Shown here: in pieces, positions 1 to 8,430 of the stretch | Layout: every line of letters starts with the position of its first letter | Numbering within the stretch: the stretch's first letter is position 1 | From: Pleurocapsa sp. PCC 7319 | GTDB lineage: Bacteria; Cyanobacteriota; Cyanobacteriia; Cyanobacteriales; Xenococcaceae | Reading direction: 5' to 3' | Length of the DNA stretch: 64,000 nucleotides | Assembly (NCBI RefSeq): GCF_000332195.1 | Contig: NZ_KB235922.1 | Coordinates: forward strand, 6,324,443-6,388,442 | Made by a program: the position numbers and the translations under genes | The notes under the pieces: model-generated | What the model was told of the DNA's origin: nothing | Database searches by the model: none | Seen by the model: only the letters and a program-made list of their open reading frames with translations

Positions 1-486
1 TTTGACTGGTGGAAAAATGTTGTTCAAACAACTTTTTTCCAACTTGGTCTTCTAAAACAATTCAGTGATTTTACTGATTTTTTTAGGGAAATTTATACTT
101 ATTTTGCTACAGAAGACCCGTGGTATGTTTTTCCTGATGTATTTCCTATGCTTCAAAAATGGAAATATCAAAAAGTTCAATTAGGAGTTATTTCTAACTT
201 TGATAGCCGCTTACATGAGGTACTAACAGTCTTAAATTTAGAACATTTCTTTACTACTATTACAATTTCTTCGATGGAGGGATTTGCTAAACCTGACCAA
301 AAAATTTTTAATATTGCTTTAAAAAAACATCAGTTAATTCCTCAACAAGCATGGCATATTGGAGACAGTCTTATTGAAGATTATCAAGGAGCAAAAAACG
401 TGGGGATTAGAGCATTTTGGTTAAACCGTTCTTTATCTTCACGGAAGAACGAAAATCAGCTACCCAATTTAAGTAGTCTGGGATAA
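1..486 (+). CDS. HAD-superfamily (subfamily IA, REG-2/HDHD3-like) hydrolase, 3' part
   Basis: The reading frame is open from the first base, so the gene starts left of the window; about 161 residues are visible. The start of the visible part (FDWWKNVVQTTF, then FFREIYTYFA) matches the cap region of REG-2-like HAD proteins. The core follows: SNFD with its serine (motif II), a lysine in GFAKPDQKIF (motif III) and the acidic motif IV in HIGDSLIEDYQGAKNVG. These are the expected catalytic positions of an aspartate-nucleophile phosphatase; motif I lies outside the window. Substrate unknown. An internal ATG at 148 is not a likely start because homology extends upstream. Confidence 0.8.
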   Translation, partial: FDWWKNVVQTTFFQLGLLKQFSDFTDFFREIYTYFATEDPWYVFPDVFPMLQKWKYQKVQLGVISNFDSRLHEVLTVLNLEHFFTTITISSMEGFAKPDQKIFNIALKKHQLIPQQAWHIGDSLIEDYQGAKNVGIRAFWLNRSLSSRKNENQLPNLSSLG

Positions 487-551
487 ACTTGTGTTTATAT
501 ATTGCTTTATAGATATACTTTTACAAACTAAAAAATGGGGGGATACGGGCT

Positions 552-1436
552 TTGGATACAGCTAATCAGCAAAGAATACTGGGATATTTTATAGAAGAAG
601 CGAAAGAGCATCTCCAAACTCTTGAGCAAGGTATCTTGCAGCTATCTACAGCTGTTCGTGATGCAGAAACTGTCAATGAAATGTTCCGAGCGGCTCATTC
701 GGTCAAGGGTGGGGCAGCAATGTTAGGTTACACTAGCATCCAAAAAACTGCTCACCGTTTGGAAGATTCATTTAAGATTCTTAAGGATAATCCAGTTGAT
801 GTCGATCACAAATTAGAGACACTGTTTCTCAACGGATACGATCACCTCCAAGATTTAATTGAACGCTTAGAAAGTTCTGCCGATTTTAGTGATAATGATG
901 CTGTAGAAATCCTACAGCAAGCAGAATCTAACTTTGCTCTATTAGATCAATATCTACAGCAGCTATTGTCAGGGGGGGGCTCAGATAGCGTCAGTATTAG
1001 CCAGCAAGTAACAACAATCCTGAAACAAATGCTGCAATTATTTAAGCAGCCTGACAGTCCAGAAAGTCGTCAAAAATTGCATATTTCCTGTCAACATCTC
1101 AGTGAGATAGCTCCAGAAGAAACCAATTGGCAACAATTAGTAACTACTACCCAAAAGGCAATCACTAACAAAAAATATCCCTATGGAACTATTGCCAAAG
1201 TAGTTATTCAAGAGATCAAACAAGCTGGTGATTATTTAAATTCTGGACAAATAGATAAGCTGGTTCCCAGTAGAAATCTACAGCAACTTGCGGCAACTGC
1301 GGTCGAAACTTCAGGTGCTATTAGTGCTACTGTGACTATACCCACTGATCCTCAAGGAGCAGCATTAGCCCTGATTAAGACTTTTAACAAACAACAAATT
1401 TCTCAGATATTCCAGATTATTAAAAGCCGTATATAG
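552..1436 (+). CDS. Hpt (histidine phosphotransfer) domain protein
   Basis: A 294-residue protein with an N-terminal Hpt domain (about residues 5-110). The phosphorylatable histidine is H49 in the motif AAHSVKGGAAMLGY. The remainder (120-294) has no recognisable domain; it has helical, Q-rich segments. It would relay phosphate between a histidine kinase and a response regulator, but no partner gene adjoins it; the Pil operon 7 kb away is on the other strand. The start is taken as TTG at 552 because the frame begins with the usual Hpt first helix and a G-rich stretch precedes it; the nearest upstream ATG is out of frame. The domain is clear, the pathway unknown. Confidence 0.8.
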   Translation: MDTANQQRILGYFIEEAKEHLQTLEQGILQLSTAVRDAETVNEMFRAAHSVKGGAAMLGYTSIQKTAHRLEDSFKILKDNPVDVDHKLETLFLNGYDHLQDLIERLESSADFSDNDAVEILQQAESNFALLDQYLQQLLSGGGSDSVSISQQVTTILKQMLQLFKQPDSPESRQKLHISCQHLSEIAPEETNWQQLVTTTQKAITNKKYPYGTIAKVVIQEIKQAGDYLNSGQIDKLVPSRNLQQLAATAVETSGAISATVTIPTDPQGAALALIKTFNKQQISQIFQIIKSRI

Positions 1437-1528
1437 TTAACATTTCATCATCTGTATTGAGATTAAGTCGATTAATATATGTCATAATAAATACTTATAA
1501 ACTTAAGTGCGTTAATCATTAATTAGCT

Positions 1529-1810
1529 GTGTTTCAATTTGCGATTGATGCAGTCGGTGTATTTAAACCCGTTTTACTTCAACTGCGTTTTGTTGGTGCC
1601 TGTTCCCTGTTAGTTCTTTGCGGTTGGAGTTTGGCTAGTTTTGCTATAGATGCAGTAGCACGAGGGAAAAAAATGCATCAAATACCTTGTACAAAATGTC
1701 GTTTTTTTACTGGAGATTACCGTCTCAAATGTACGGTGAATCCAAATATTGCTAACTCAGAACAAGCTATTGATTGTTCTGATTTTCAGCCAAAACATCT
1801 CTACGAATAG
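1529..1810 (+). CDS. small membrane protein with four-cysteine C-terminus, conserved cyanobacterial hypothetical
   Basis: A 93-residue protein starting at GTG. Residues about 18-40 form one hydrophobic membrane segment. The C-terminal half carries C54-x2-C57, C68 and C83 in the context CTKCRFF...LKCTVNP...DCSDF, the type of spacing that binds a metal or an iron-sulfur centre. The cysteine part probably lies on one face of the membrane. Function is not known; I recognise the motif as recurrent in cyanobacterial small proteins but cannot name a family. No operon partner: 92 bp behind the Hpt gene and 320 bp before the next gene. Confidence 0.65.
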   Translation: MFQFAIDAVGVFKPVLLQLRFVGACSLLVLCGWSLASFAIDAVARGKKMHQIPCTKCRFFTGDYRLKCTVNPNIANSEQAIDCSDFQPKHLYE

Positions 1811-2131
1811 AGTGTTTCTGAAGTTGGGAGTCGCCTCTTTGGTCAACTGATTTGATATGTCGCCAGTTTTAATGCTTTCAGCTTAGGGGAAATTTTGTCC
1901 TAACTCCAGTCAATTTTAGCAGCCTAGTTTTATTTGTCCTGATCGAATAAGTGGATCTAAATTAGTTTAGATATTTCGTTTAATTATTACTGAATCAGTT
2001 AAACTCAATTAGCTTCTAATTCGGTTATTTTTGTAATTTAATATTAATATTTTTTCTGCTCCTCTTATCAAATTCTAAAAATTGAGTTAAAATTCGCCCA
2101 ACGACTTCTCAAAAATATCGGAGTTTACTCA
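1811..2131. other. intergenic gap, AT-rich, no gene seen
   Basis: About 320 bp between the small cysteine protein and the FtsL-like gene. I see no reading frame with coding character, no tRNA and no strong terminator hairpin. A GGAG stretch about 10 bases before the ATG at 2132 is a plausible ribosome binding site for the next gene. Confidence 0.5.
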
Positions 2132-2647
2132 ATGTCTGCCCTTCGTCAACCTGATTTTCCTAATGAATACTATGCCTTAAGTCACTCCATTAAGAAGGCA
2201 AGCAATCTAAAGCAAGCAGTAGTTGTAAATTCCTCTCCAAGGTCGTCTAAAACATTACATTCTACTACTTTTCCCCAGACAAATAATCTTCCTCGTCACC
2301 TACAAGTTTTGTCATTACTACAAAAAGGTTCTTTTGGGTTAGCCTTAGTTTCAATGGCTACAAGTATTAGTCTCTATATATCGACTGTTCAAATTCCCAA
2401 ACTTTGGAGTCAAGAATATCAAAATCTTGAAAACCTTCAACGTCAAGAGCGACAATTAATAGCAATTAACGAAACTATTAAATATCAGATTGCCCAAGAA
2501 GCTGGAAAAAATAGTAACTTGACAGTATCTACACCAGAGTCAGCTTTATTTATTTCTCCAGCCCAAGTAAGTATTAAAACTATGCCTGAGCAAACCAGAA
2601 ATCAGCAAAAAAGAGTTGAGCTAAAATATAATAATTTAGGATATTAA
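2132..2647 (+). CDS. FtsL-like bitopic membrane protein (candidate divisome subunit)
   Basis: A 171-residue protein with a polar N-terminal tail (1-65), one membrane helix (about 66-88) and a following coiled-coil-like stretch (90-125, rich in Q, E and L heptads: LENLQRQERQL, INETIKYQIAQ). This topology, short cytoplasmic part, single helix and periplasmic coiled coil, is that of FtsL/FtsB, and the gene sits directly upstream of ftsI, where ftsL lies in most bacteria. Sequence identity with known FtsL is not visible to me, so the assignment rests on topology and position. Its N-terminal tail is longer than the usual FtsL tail. Confidence 0.6.
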   Translation: MSALRQPDFPNEYYALSHSIKKASNLKQAVVVNSSPRSSKTLHSTTFPQTNNLPRHLQVLSLLQKGSFGLALVSMATSISLYISTVQIPKLWSQEYQNLENLQRQERQLIAINETIKYQIAQEAGKNSNLTVSTPESALFISPAQVSIKTMPEQTRNQQKRVELKYNNLGY

Positions 2648-2848
2648 TCTTAATTTATCTAAAAAAATTCTGGAAAAAGTGATTGAAAAATCGAGTATAG
2701 TTACTGCATAAAATTATTGGCAATCTAGGTAAAAGTTTTTTTATATAATTAATAATCAAAATAGTAGTTGGCAATCAAGAATTATTGGTTTTTATACTCA
2801 ATTATTGATAAATTCATTTTATTGCCCGACTACATTAATTGCTTGATT

Positions 2849-4789
2849 ATGACTAAATCTAAGTTTAAACTGCCTCTAAGATTATCCAAAAATTCCAATT
2901 CTCAAGTCAGACAAAAAACTAACCATTCATTCTCTCGAATTCATTCTCAAGCATCAAATCAAAATAGGTTATATTCATCCAATCAATATGTATTGCGATT
3001 GTTTCTAGTGTGGGGAGTATTGATCACAGGGTCAATTGGTTTAACAGCCAGACTTTACCATCTACAGATTGTCGATCCTGTTATTAAATATGAACAAGCA
3101 CCCAAGGGGAAAAGATTGACTCAGATCGCCCAAGATCAGCAAACTACACAACTGCGTTTTTATATTCCTCGTCGTCAAATTGTAGACCGTCAACAAAATG
3201 TTCTGGCAACCGATCACATAATCTATACCCTTTATGTCCATCCCTACTTATTTAAGAGAAATTCACAATCAGTACCGGCAGAAGAAATTGCCGAAAGCTT
3301 AGCAGAGATTCTAGGCGACAAAACTCCTGATGAATTACTAGCGATTTTTAATCAGCAAGATTGGGGAATTCGTTTAGCGGGAAATTTACCAGAATCTGTC
3401 AAGGAAAAAATTCTCGCTCTACAAATTGATGGTTTAGATTTAAGACAAAACTATTCTCGTTTTTATCCTCATCAGGAAATGGCAGCCGAAGTTACAGGTT
3501 ATGTTAATCAAGATAGCAGCCGTGCTCCCCAAGCTGGTGTGGAGTATACTCAAAACAAATTATTAGAACGTCAGCCGATTAGCTGGAAAATGAGACGTAG
3601 CTTTAGCAACAACGAAGCTATATTTCATCCAGGAGATTTAGAGCGATCGCAACAGATGTTTAATTTCGACGATCTGCGACTACAGTTAACCATCGATCTC
3701 CGTTTGCAACAAATAGCCCGCAATGCCTTAAACCAGCAGATGAAGAAATACAAGGCAAAACGGGGTACAGTAATTGTCATGGATGTGAGAGATGGTGCCA
3801 TTTCAGCATTGGTATCCGAACCAACTTACGATCCCAACGCCTACTATAAATACGACATTGGACTATTTAAAAACTGGGCAATTACCGATCTCTATGAACC
3901 AGGCTCGACCTTTAAACCAATAAATATTGCTCTTGCCCTAGACGCTGGGGTTATTTCTCCCCAAGATACTTTTGACGATACGGGAAAAATTCAAATCAAG
4001 GACGCTCTAATACGCAACCACGACTACGATAAAAAAGGTGCGCGAGGCAAAGTAACCCTGCCAGAAATTCTTCAGTATTCCAGTAATGTGGGCATGATCA
4101 AGGTGATGCAACGGATGAAACCGATTGATTACTATCAAGATTTACAGGAATTGGGAATTGAGGACGAAGTGGAATTTGATATTCCTGGATACACTACTGG
4201 AAGATTAAAGAATGAGGTAGAATTTACTGTTAGAGAAATTGAACCCGCTACCACCGCTTTTGGTCAGGGTTTTTCTCTAACTCCTTTAAAATTAATTCAA
4301 ATTCATGCAGCATTGGCTAACGAAGGTAAGTTAATCACCCCCCATGTAGTTAGGGGTTTATCAGACTATGAAGGCTATTTACACTACTCTCTGCCACCCA
4401 CTAGTAAGCAAGTTTTCTCGCCTGAAACTGCCCGTACTGTTCTCAAAATGATGGAAAAAGTGGTGGAAGATGGGAGCGGTTATGCAGCCAAAATTCCTGG
4501 TTACAGGATCGCGGGAAAAACAGGAACTTCACAAAAAGCGATCAATAAAGGAGGGTACGATGAAACAGCTAAGATTACTAGTTTTGTCGGCTTGTTCCCT
4601 GTCGAAGCACCTCGTTATGCTGTGTTAGCAGTAGTAGATGAACCCCAAGGAATGCATACCTATGGCTCTACTGTTGCCGCACCAATAGTCGGCTCAGTGA
4701 TTCAAGGAATTATTAATATCGAAGGAATACCACCGAACAAAGAGGCATCGTCGGCAAACTCCGAAGAATCAACTCAGGGTAATCAATAA
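2849..4789 (+). CDS. ftsI: class B penicillin-binding protein, septal peptidoglycan transpeptidase
   Basis: Septal transpeptidase that cross-links peptidoglycan at division, anchored in the plasma membrane. From the ATG at 2849 the protein has 646 residues: a cationic tail, a membrane helix (about 47-68), the dimerisation domain with RRQIVDRQ, and the transpeptidase domain with all three active-site motifs: STFK (S353, K356), SSN (S411-N413) and KTGT (K557). An in-frame TTG at 2768 would add 27 mostly hydrophobic residues; I prefer the ATG because the tail then matches the usual length of cyanobacterial FtsI. It lies about 200 bp behind the FtsL-like gene, probably in one unit with it. Confidence 0.88.
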   Translation: MTKSKFKLPLRLSKNSNSQVRQKTNHSFSRIHSQASNQNRLYSSNQYVLRLFLVWGVLITGSIGLTARLYHLQIVDPVIKYEQAPKGKRLTQIAQDQQTTQLRFYIPRRQIVDRQQNVLATDHIIYTLYVHPYLFKRNSQSVPAEEIAESLAEILGDKTPDELLAIFNQQDWGIRLAGNLPESVKEKILALQIDGLDLRQNYSRFYPHQEMAAEVTGYVNQDSSRAPQAGVEYTQNKLLERQPISWKMRRSFSNNEAIFHPGDLERSQQMFNFDDLRLQLTIDLRLQQIARNALNQQMKKYKAKRGTVIVMDVRDGAISALVSEPTYDPNAYYKYDIGLFKNWAITDLYEPGSTFKPINIALALDAGVISPQDTFDDTGKIQIKDALIRNHDYDKKGARGKVTLPEILQYSSNVGMIKVMQRMKPIDYYQDLQELGIEDEVEFDIPGYTTGRLKNEVEFTVREIEPATTAFGQGFSLTPLKLIQIHAALANEGKLITPHVVRGLSDYEGYLHYSLPPTSKQVFSPETARTVLKMMEKVVEDGSGYAAKIPGYRIAGKTGTSQKAINKGGYDETAKITSFVGLFPVEAPRYAVLAVVDEPQGMHTYGSTVAAPIVGSVIQGIINIEGIPPNKEASSANSEESTQGNQ

Positions 4790-5090
4790 TTTCAATTAAC
4801 CATTAAGTCGTTCTAATGTCGCTTTACATCATCCTGGGAAAGAGTTAAAACCACTATTGTAATACTTAAGTTTGGAGTTAAAAATACTCGCTATTTTCTT
4901 CGGAAACGTCGAGTGAGCGCGAGAAGCTACCCAACGAAGTTTGGAGTTATTTTTTTAGGAAAATAATCAGAAATTCAGATGTCTAAAAACTGATAAATTC
5001 TACTCAATTTCTGAGTTTTTAGCTTTGTCGAACTCACTTTGTTGTTAAATCGTCAAAATCAAATAAGTTAAGTGGTAATTGCAATACCCA
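4790..5090. repeat. intergenic gap with a short direct repeat
   Basis: The 300-bp gap between ftsI and moxR contains two copies of AAGTTTGGAGTTA (4868-4880 and 4937-4949) flanking a GC-richer segment with TCGAGTGAGCGCGAGAAGC. This looks like a small dispersed repeat insertion rather than a regulatory site. No gene is seen. Confidence 0.45.
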
Positions 5091-6038
5091 ATGCAGAATA
5101 ATTCTTTGCTTGATAATCTTAGTCAGAAGATAGATGAAATCGTTATTGGTCAGTCAGATCTGGTAAAACAGCTATTAGTAGCATTGCTCACTGGTGGTCA
5201 TGTCATTATTCAGGGGGTACCAGGAACAGGAAAAACTTTATTAGTGAAGGTTTTATCTCGGCTGATCTCAGCGGATTTTCGCCGTATACAGTTAACCCCC
5301 GATATCCTTCCCTCAGATATCTTAGGAACCAATATTTTTGACCTCAACAGTCGTGAATTTATCCTTAAAAAAGGACCTGTTTTTACAGAAATCCTGCTAG
5401 CTGACGAAATTAATCGCACCCCCCCTAAAACTCAAGCAGCGTTACTCGAATCTATGGAGGAACAACAGATCACCCTCGACGGGGAAACTATGCTTTTACC
5501 TCCTTTGTTTTGGGTCGTTGCTACCCAGAACTCTCTAGAGTTTGAAGGTACATATCCCCTACCTGAAGCACAACTCGATCGCTTTTTGTTTCAGCTATTA
5601 GTAGATTATCCAACCAAGGATGCCGAAAAGAAAATGCTGCTCAATGCCCAGTCAGGATTCAAGGCGAAAAAACTAGATCTAGATTTGATTAAAGCGATCG
5701 CCACTGTAGATGATATTTTGGCATTGAGACAACAGGCGCAAACTATTCAGGTAGCAGATAACATTCTGGATTATGTACTTAATTTAGTTGAACGTACCCG
5801 CCAGCATCCCGATTTGTTTTTAGGAGCATCACCACGAGCTGCTGTAGCTTGGCTAAATGCCACTAAAGCAAATGCTTGTTTGTCAGGGAGAGATTTTGTC
5901 ACCCCCGATGATGTTAAAGAAATAGCTAAACCTCTATTACGTCATCGACTAATACTTAAACCTGAGGCACAACTTGATAATGTCAAAATAGACGAAGTGA
6001 TTGAGTCATTGCTGAAGCAGATATCAGTTCCCAGATAA
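5091..6038 (+). CDS. MoxR-family AAA+ ATPase
   Basis: A 315-residue chaperone-like ATPase. Walker A is GVPGTGKT (residues 42-49) and Walker B LLADEINR (D105-E106); sensor 1 is in VVATQN and the sensor 2 region in GASPRAAVAW, followed by the lid domain. MoxR ATPases act on partners with von Willebrand A domains and are typically encoded beside DUF58 proteins, as here (the DUF58 gene is 1 kb downstream). The start is taken at ATG 5091; an in-frame TTG at 5079 would add four residues. The substrate is unknown. Confidence 0.88.
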   Translation: MQNNSLLDNLSQKIDEIVIGQSDLVKQLLVALLTGGHVIIQGVPGTGKTLLVKVLSRLISADFRRIQLTPDILPSDILGTNIFDLNSREFILKKGPVFTEILLADEINRTPPKTQAALLESMEEQQITLDGETMLLPPLFWVVATQNSLEFEGTYPLPEAQLDRFLFQLLVDYPTKDAEKKMLLNAQSGFKAKKLDLDLIKAIATVDDILALRQQAQTIQVADNILDYVLNLVERTRQHPDLFLGASPRAAVAWLNATKANACLSGRDFVTPDDVKEIAKPLLRHRLILKPEAQLDNVKIDEVIESLLKQISVPR

Positions 6039-6051
6039 AGGGCTTTGCCTG

Positions 6052-6093
6052 TTAGTTATTAGTTATTAGTTATTAGCTACTAGCTATTAGCTC
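6052..6093. repeat. tandem heptamer array, 6 units (TTAGTTA type)
   Basis: Six contiguous 7-bp units, TTAGTTA drifting to TTAGCTA, fill the short gap between the MoxR and methyltransferase genes. This is a short tandemly repeated repetitive (STRR) sequence, common in cyanobacteria. Confidence 0.9.
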
Positions 6094-6111
6094 CAATATC
6101 CTTTAAAAGTT

Positions 6112-6915
6112 ATGGATTATATTCACGGTTATTCCCATCAAGAACAAGAAAGATTACTTCAACAGGCGGAATACTTGAGAGAAAAGTTAATCTTGAAGGA
6201 TCTTGATTACCAAGCAGGAGAAAGTTTATTAGAGATTGGCTGTGGGGCGGGAGCGGTATTAGGCATTTTAGGACAAGCTTTTCCTAGTTTAAAGCTGGCG
6301 GGCATTGATTTAGAAGAGAAGCAAATAGAATATGCGACTAACCATTTAAAAACTCTCAATTTCGCAAATGTCGATCTACGAATAGGTGATGCCGCAAATT
6401 TACCTTGGCAAGACAACCAGTTTAATTACGTTTATGCAATTTGGTTTATGGAACATCTCAATAATCCTCAGCAAGTATTAGCAGAGGCAAAAAGAGTTCT
6501 TCGACCAGGAGGAACAATTACTCTAACGGAAACTGATTACCGTACAATCTTGATTTCACCAGAATCTGCCGATTATCGCTATCTTATGGATACTCTCTGT
6601 GAATTATTACTACAAGCTCAGGGAAACCCCTATATCGGGCAATCTTTGGGAACGTTGCTGAATCAGACTGGGTTTAATGAGATAAGTAATCAACCAATTT
6701 CTTTCCATTATGCTAACAGTTTAAATAGCCAAGAATTACAAGACTTTATTGAATATGTAGACTCTTGGTTAGCACCAACGATCAATTTGGCGATCGCCAG
6801 ATTGGGCAAAGATCCTCAAAGGCTTAACGCTGGCTTGAACTGGTTTCGGAGCATTCCTGAGCGTGACAATGGCGCAGTTTCAGTTACTATCTATCGTGCT
6901 ATTGCCACTGGTTAA
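6112..6915 (+). CDS. class I SAM-dependent methyltransferase
   Basis: A 267-residue enzyme of the UbiE/Methyltransf_11 type. The SAM-binding motif I is LLEIGCGAG (residues 39-47), the acidic residue after strand 2 is in LAGIDLEE, motif II is in GDAANLPW, and the post-II motif AKRVLRPGGTITL is well preserved. The C-terminal third is variable and would define the substrate, which I cannot tell. It sits between the moxR and DUF58 genes in the same direction, but tandem repeats separate it from both, so co-transcription is uncertain. Confidence 0.85.
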   Translation: MDYIHGYSHQEQERLLQQAEYLREKLILKDLDYQAGESLLEIGCGAGAVLGILGQAFPSLKLAGIDLEEKQIEYATNHLKTLNFANVDLRIGDAANLPWQDNQFNYVYAIWFMEHLNNPQQVLAEAKRVLRPGGTITLTETDYRTILISPESADYRYLMDTLCELLLQAQGNPYIGQSLGTLLNQTGFNEISNQPISFHYANSLNSQELQDFIEYVDSWLAPTINLAIARLGKDPQRLNAGLNWFRSIPERDNGAVSVTIYRAIATG

Positions 6916-6963
6916 TATCGCAGTACGTTATTGGTTAGGACAACTTTAATTAACTGCTCGAAA

Positions 6964-6998
6964 GTAATCAGTAATCAGTAATCAGTAATCAGTAATCA
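6964..6998. repeat. tandem heptamer array, 5 units (GTAATCA)
   Basis: Five perfect copies of GTAATCA in the gap between the methyltransferase and DUF58 genes; an STRR-type array. Confidence 0.9.
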
Positions 6999-7067
6999 GT
7001 TTTCTAATATAAGTCAGTATCGCTATATTTTTTCCATCCTTTCCATTATCCCTTATCTTTCTACATC

Positions 7068-8375
7068 ATGATTCCATCCCGAAGATGTTACGTTCTTTTA
7101 GCCATAGGTGGTTTGGGTGCTGCGCTTTTAGATATCCTGATTGATCGTCAGGTAAGTCTCAATTTTTTGCGAATTTATGATTTTACCCTGTTAGTTGGAA
7201 CTATTGTGGATGCATCTCAGGTTAAAGAAAGTGCTATTGAAGTAACACGCCAGAAAATAGAACGCATCTCCGTAGGTCGGGAGAACCTGATTGAATTAAA
7301 GATTAAATCAGGTAAGGCAAGGGCGATCGCTCTTATTCGTGATTCTTTTCCTCAGCAGTTTGCAGTTAATATCGATTCCTTAGAAGTGAATTTACCTCCT
7401 AACAGCTCTAAAGAATTAACTTACACGATAAATCCTGATAGTCGTGGAGAATATCAATGGGGTGATATCCAAGTACGTCAGTTAGGTAAGTTTGGTTTGG
7501 CTTGGCGAGATTGGAAAATCCCAGCTAGCCAAAAAGTAACAATCTATCCCGATTTGATTAGCTTAAAGGAACTTTCGATTCGTTTAACCCTGGAAAATGC
7601 TGGTGCCATGCGTCAGGCGAGAAGATTAGGTAACGGTACAGAATTTGCTGAATTGCGAGAATATCGAACAGGAGAAGATATCCGTTTGATTGATTGGAAA
7701 GCTACGGCTCGCCGCGATCGCCCTGTTGTCAGGGTATTGGAACCAGAACAGGAACAAACTTTGTTGATCTTGCTAGACCGAGGACGTTTGATGACGGCAA
7801 GAGTTAGTGGGTTAAAACGATTTGATTGGGGTTTAAACGCCACTTTATCTCTGGCATTGGCGGGATTGAGTCGTGGAGATAAAGTTGGCGTAGCAGTATT
7901 CGATCGCGATGTTACCACCTGGATATCTCCAGAAAGAGGCAATCATCACCTATCAAAATTAGTTGATCGCCTAACACCAATCCAGCCCATATTATTAGAA
8001 CCAGACTACCTCGGAGCAGTAACCAAAGTAATTACGCAACAAACTCGTCGCGCTTTAGTAATGGTAATCACAGATATCGTAGACGCGACTGCCTCTAGTG
8101 AGTTACTAGGTGCGATGATCCGTCTAACACCACGTTATCTTCCCTTCTGCGTCACCCTGCGCGATCCTCTGGTAGATCGGATTGCCCATTCCCCGACGGA
8201 TAATACCAGAGATACTTATTCTCGTGCAGTGGCATTAGATTTACTCGCCCAACGTCAGGTAGCCTTTGCCCAATTAAGACAACGAGGTGTTTTAGTACTG
8301 GATGCTCCCTGCGATCGCATTAGCGAAGAATTAGTTGATCGCTATCTGCAACTAAAAGCTCGTAATTTATTATAA
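7068..8375 (+). CDS. DUF58 domain protein (MoxR partner)
   Basis: A 435-residue protein with a hydrophobic N-terminal segment (about 7-25) and a central DUF58 signature around REYRTGEDIRLIDWKATARRD (about residue 200-225), followed by a von Willebrand A-like region (LLILLDRGR, LVMVITDIVD). DUF58 proteins are thought to be acted on by MoxR ATPases in membrane or cell-envelope assembly. The usual second hydrophobic helix next to the first is not evident, so it may be single-pass. Same strand as the moxR and methyltransferase genes. Function beyond the family association is unknown. Confidence 0.82.
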   Translation: MIPSRRCYVLLAIGGLGAALLDILIDRQVSLNFLRIYDFTLLVGTIVDASQVKESAIEVTRQKIERISVGRENLIELKIKSGKARAIALIRDSFPQQFAVNIDSLEVNLPPNSSKELTYTINPDSRGEYQWGDIQVRQLGKFGLAWRDWKIPASQKVTIYPDLISLKELSIRLTLENAGAMRQARRLGNGTEFAELREYRTGEDIRLIDWKATARRDRPVVRVLEPEQEQTLLILLDRGRLMTARVSGLKRFDWGLNATLSLALAGLSRGDKVGVAVFDRDVTTWISPERGNHHLSKLVDRLTPIQPILLEPDYLGAVTKVITQQTRRALVMVITDIVDATASSELLGAMIRLTPRYLPFCVTLRDPLVDRIAHSPTDNTRDTYSRAVALDLLAQRQVAFAQLRQRGVLVLDAPCDRISEELVDRYLQLKARNLL

Positions 8376-8390
8376 AGGAGCTTTGCTCCT
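8376..8390. terminator. short hairpin between convergent genes
   Basis: AGGAGC-TTT-GCTCCT forms a 6-bp stem with a 3-base loop directly after the DUF58 stop codon, between this gene and the convergent pilL. There is no clean T-run after it, so it is a weak terminator candidate. Confidence 0.4.
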
Positions 8391-8430
8391 AGCTATCAGC
8401 TTTAGAGGATAATTTTAATTATAATCAACA

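Noticed and set aside
5210..5419. Antisense frame inside moxR
   Set aside because: A shadow of a real gene in another frame; many like it (for example in cysK, hisD and pilL) were left out.
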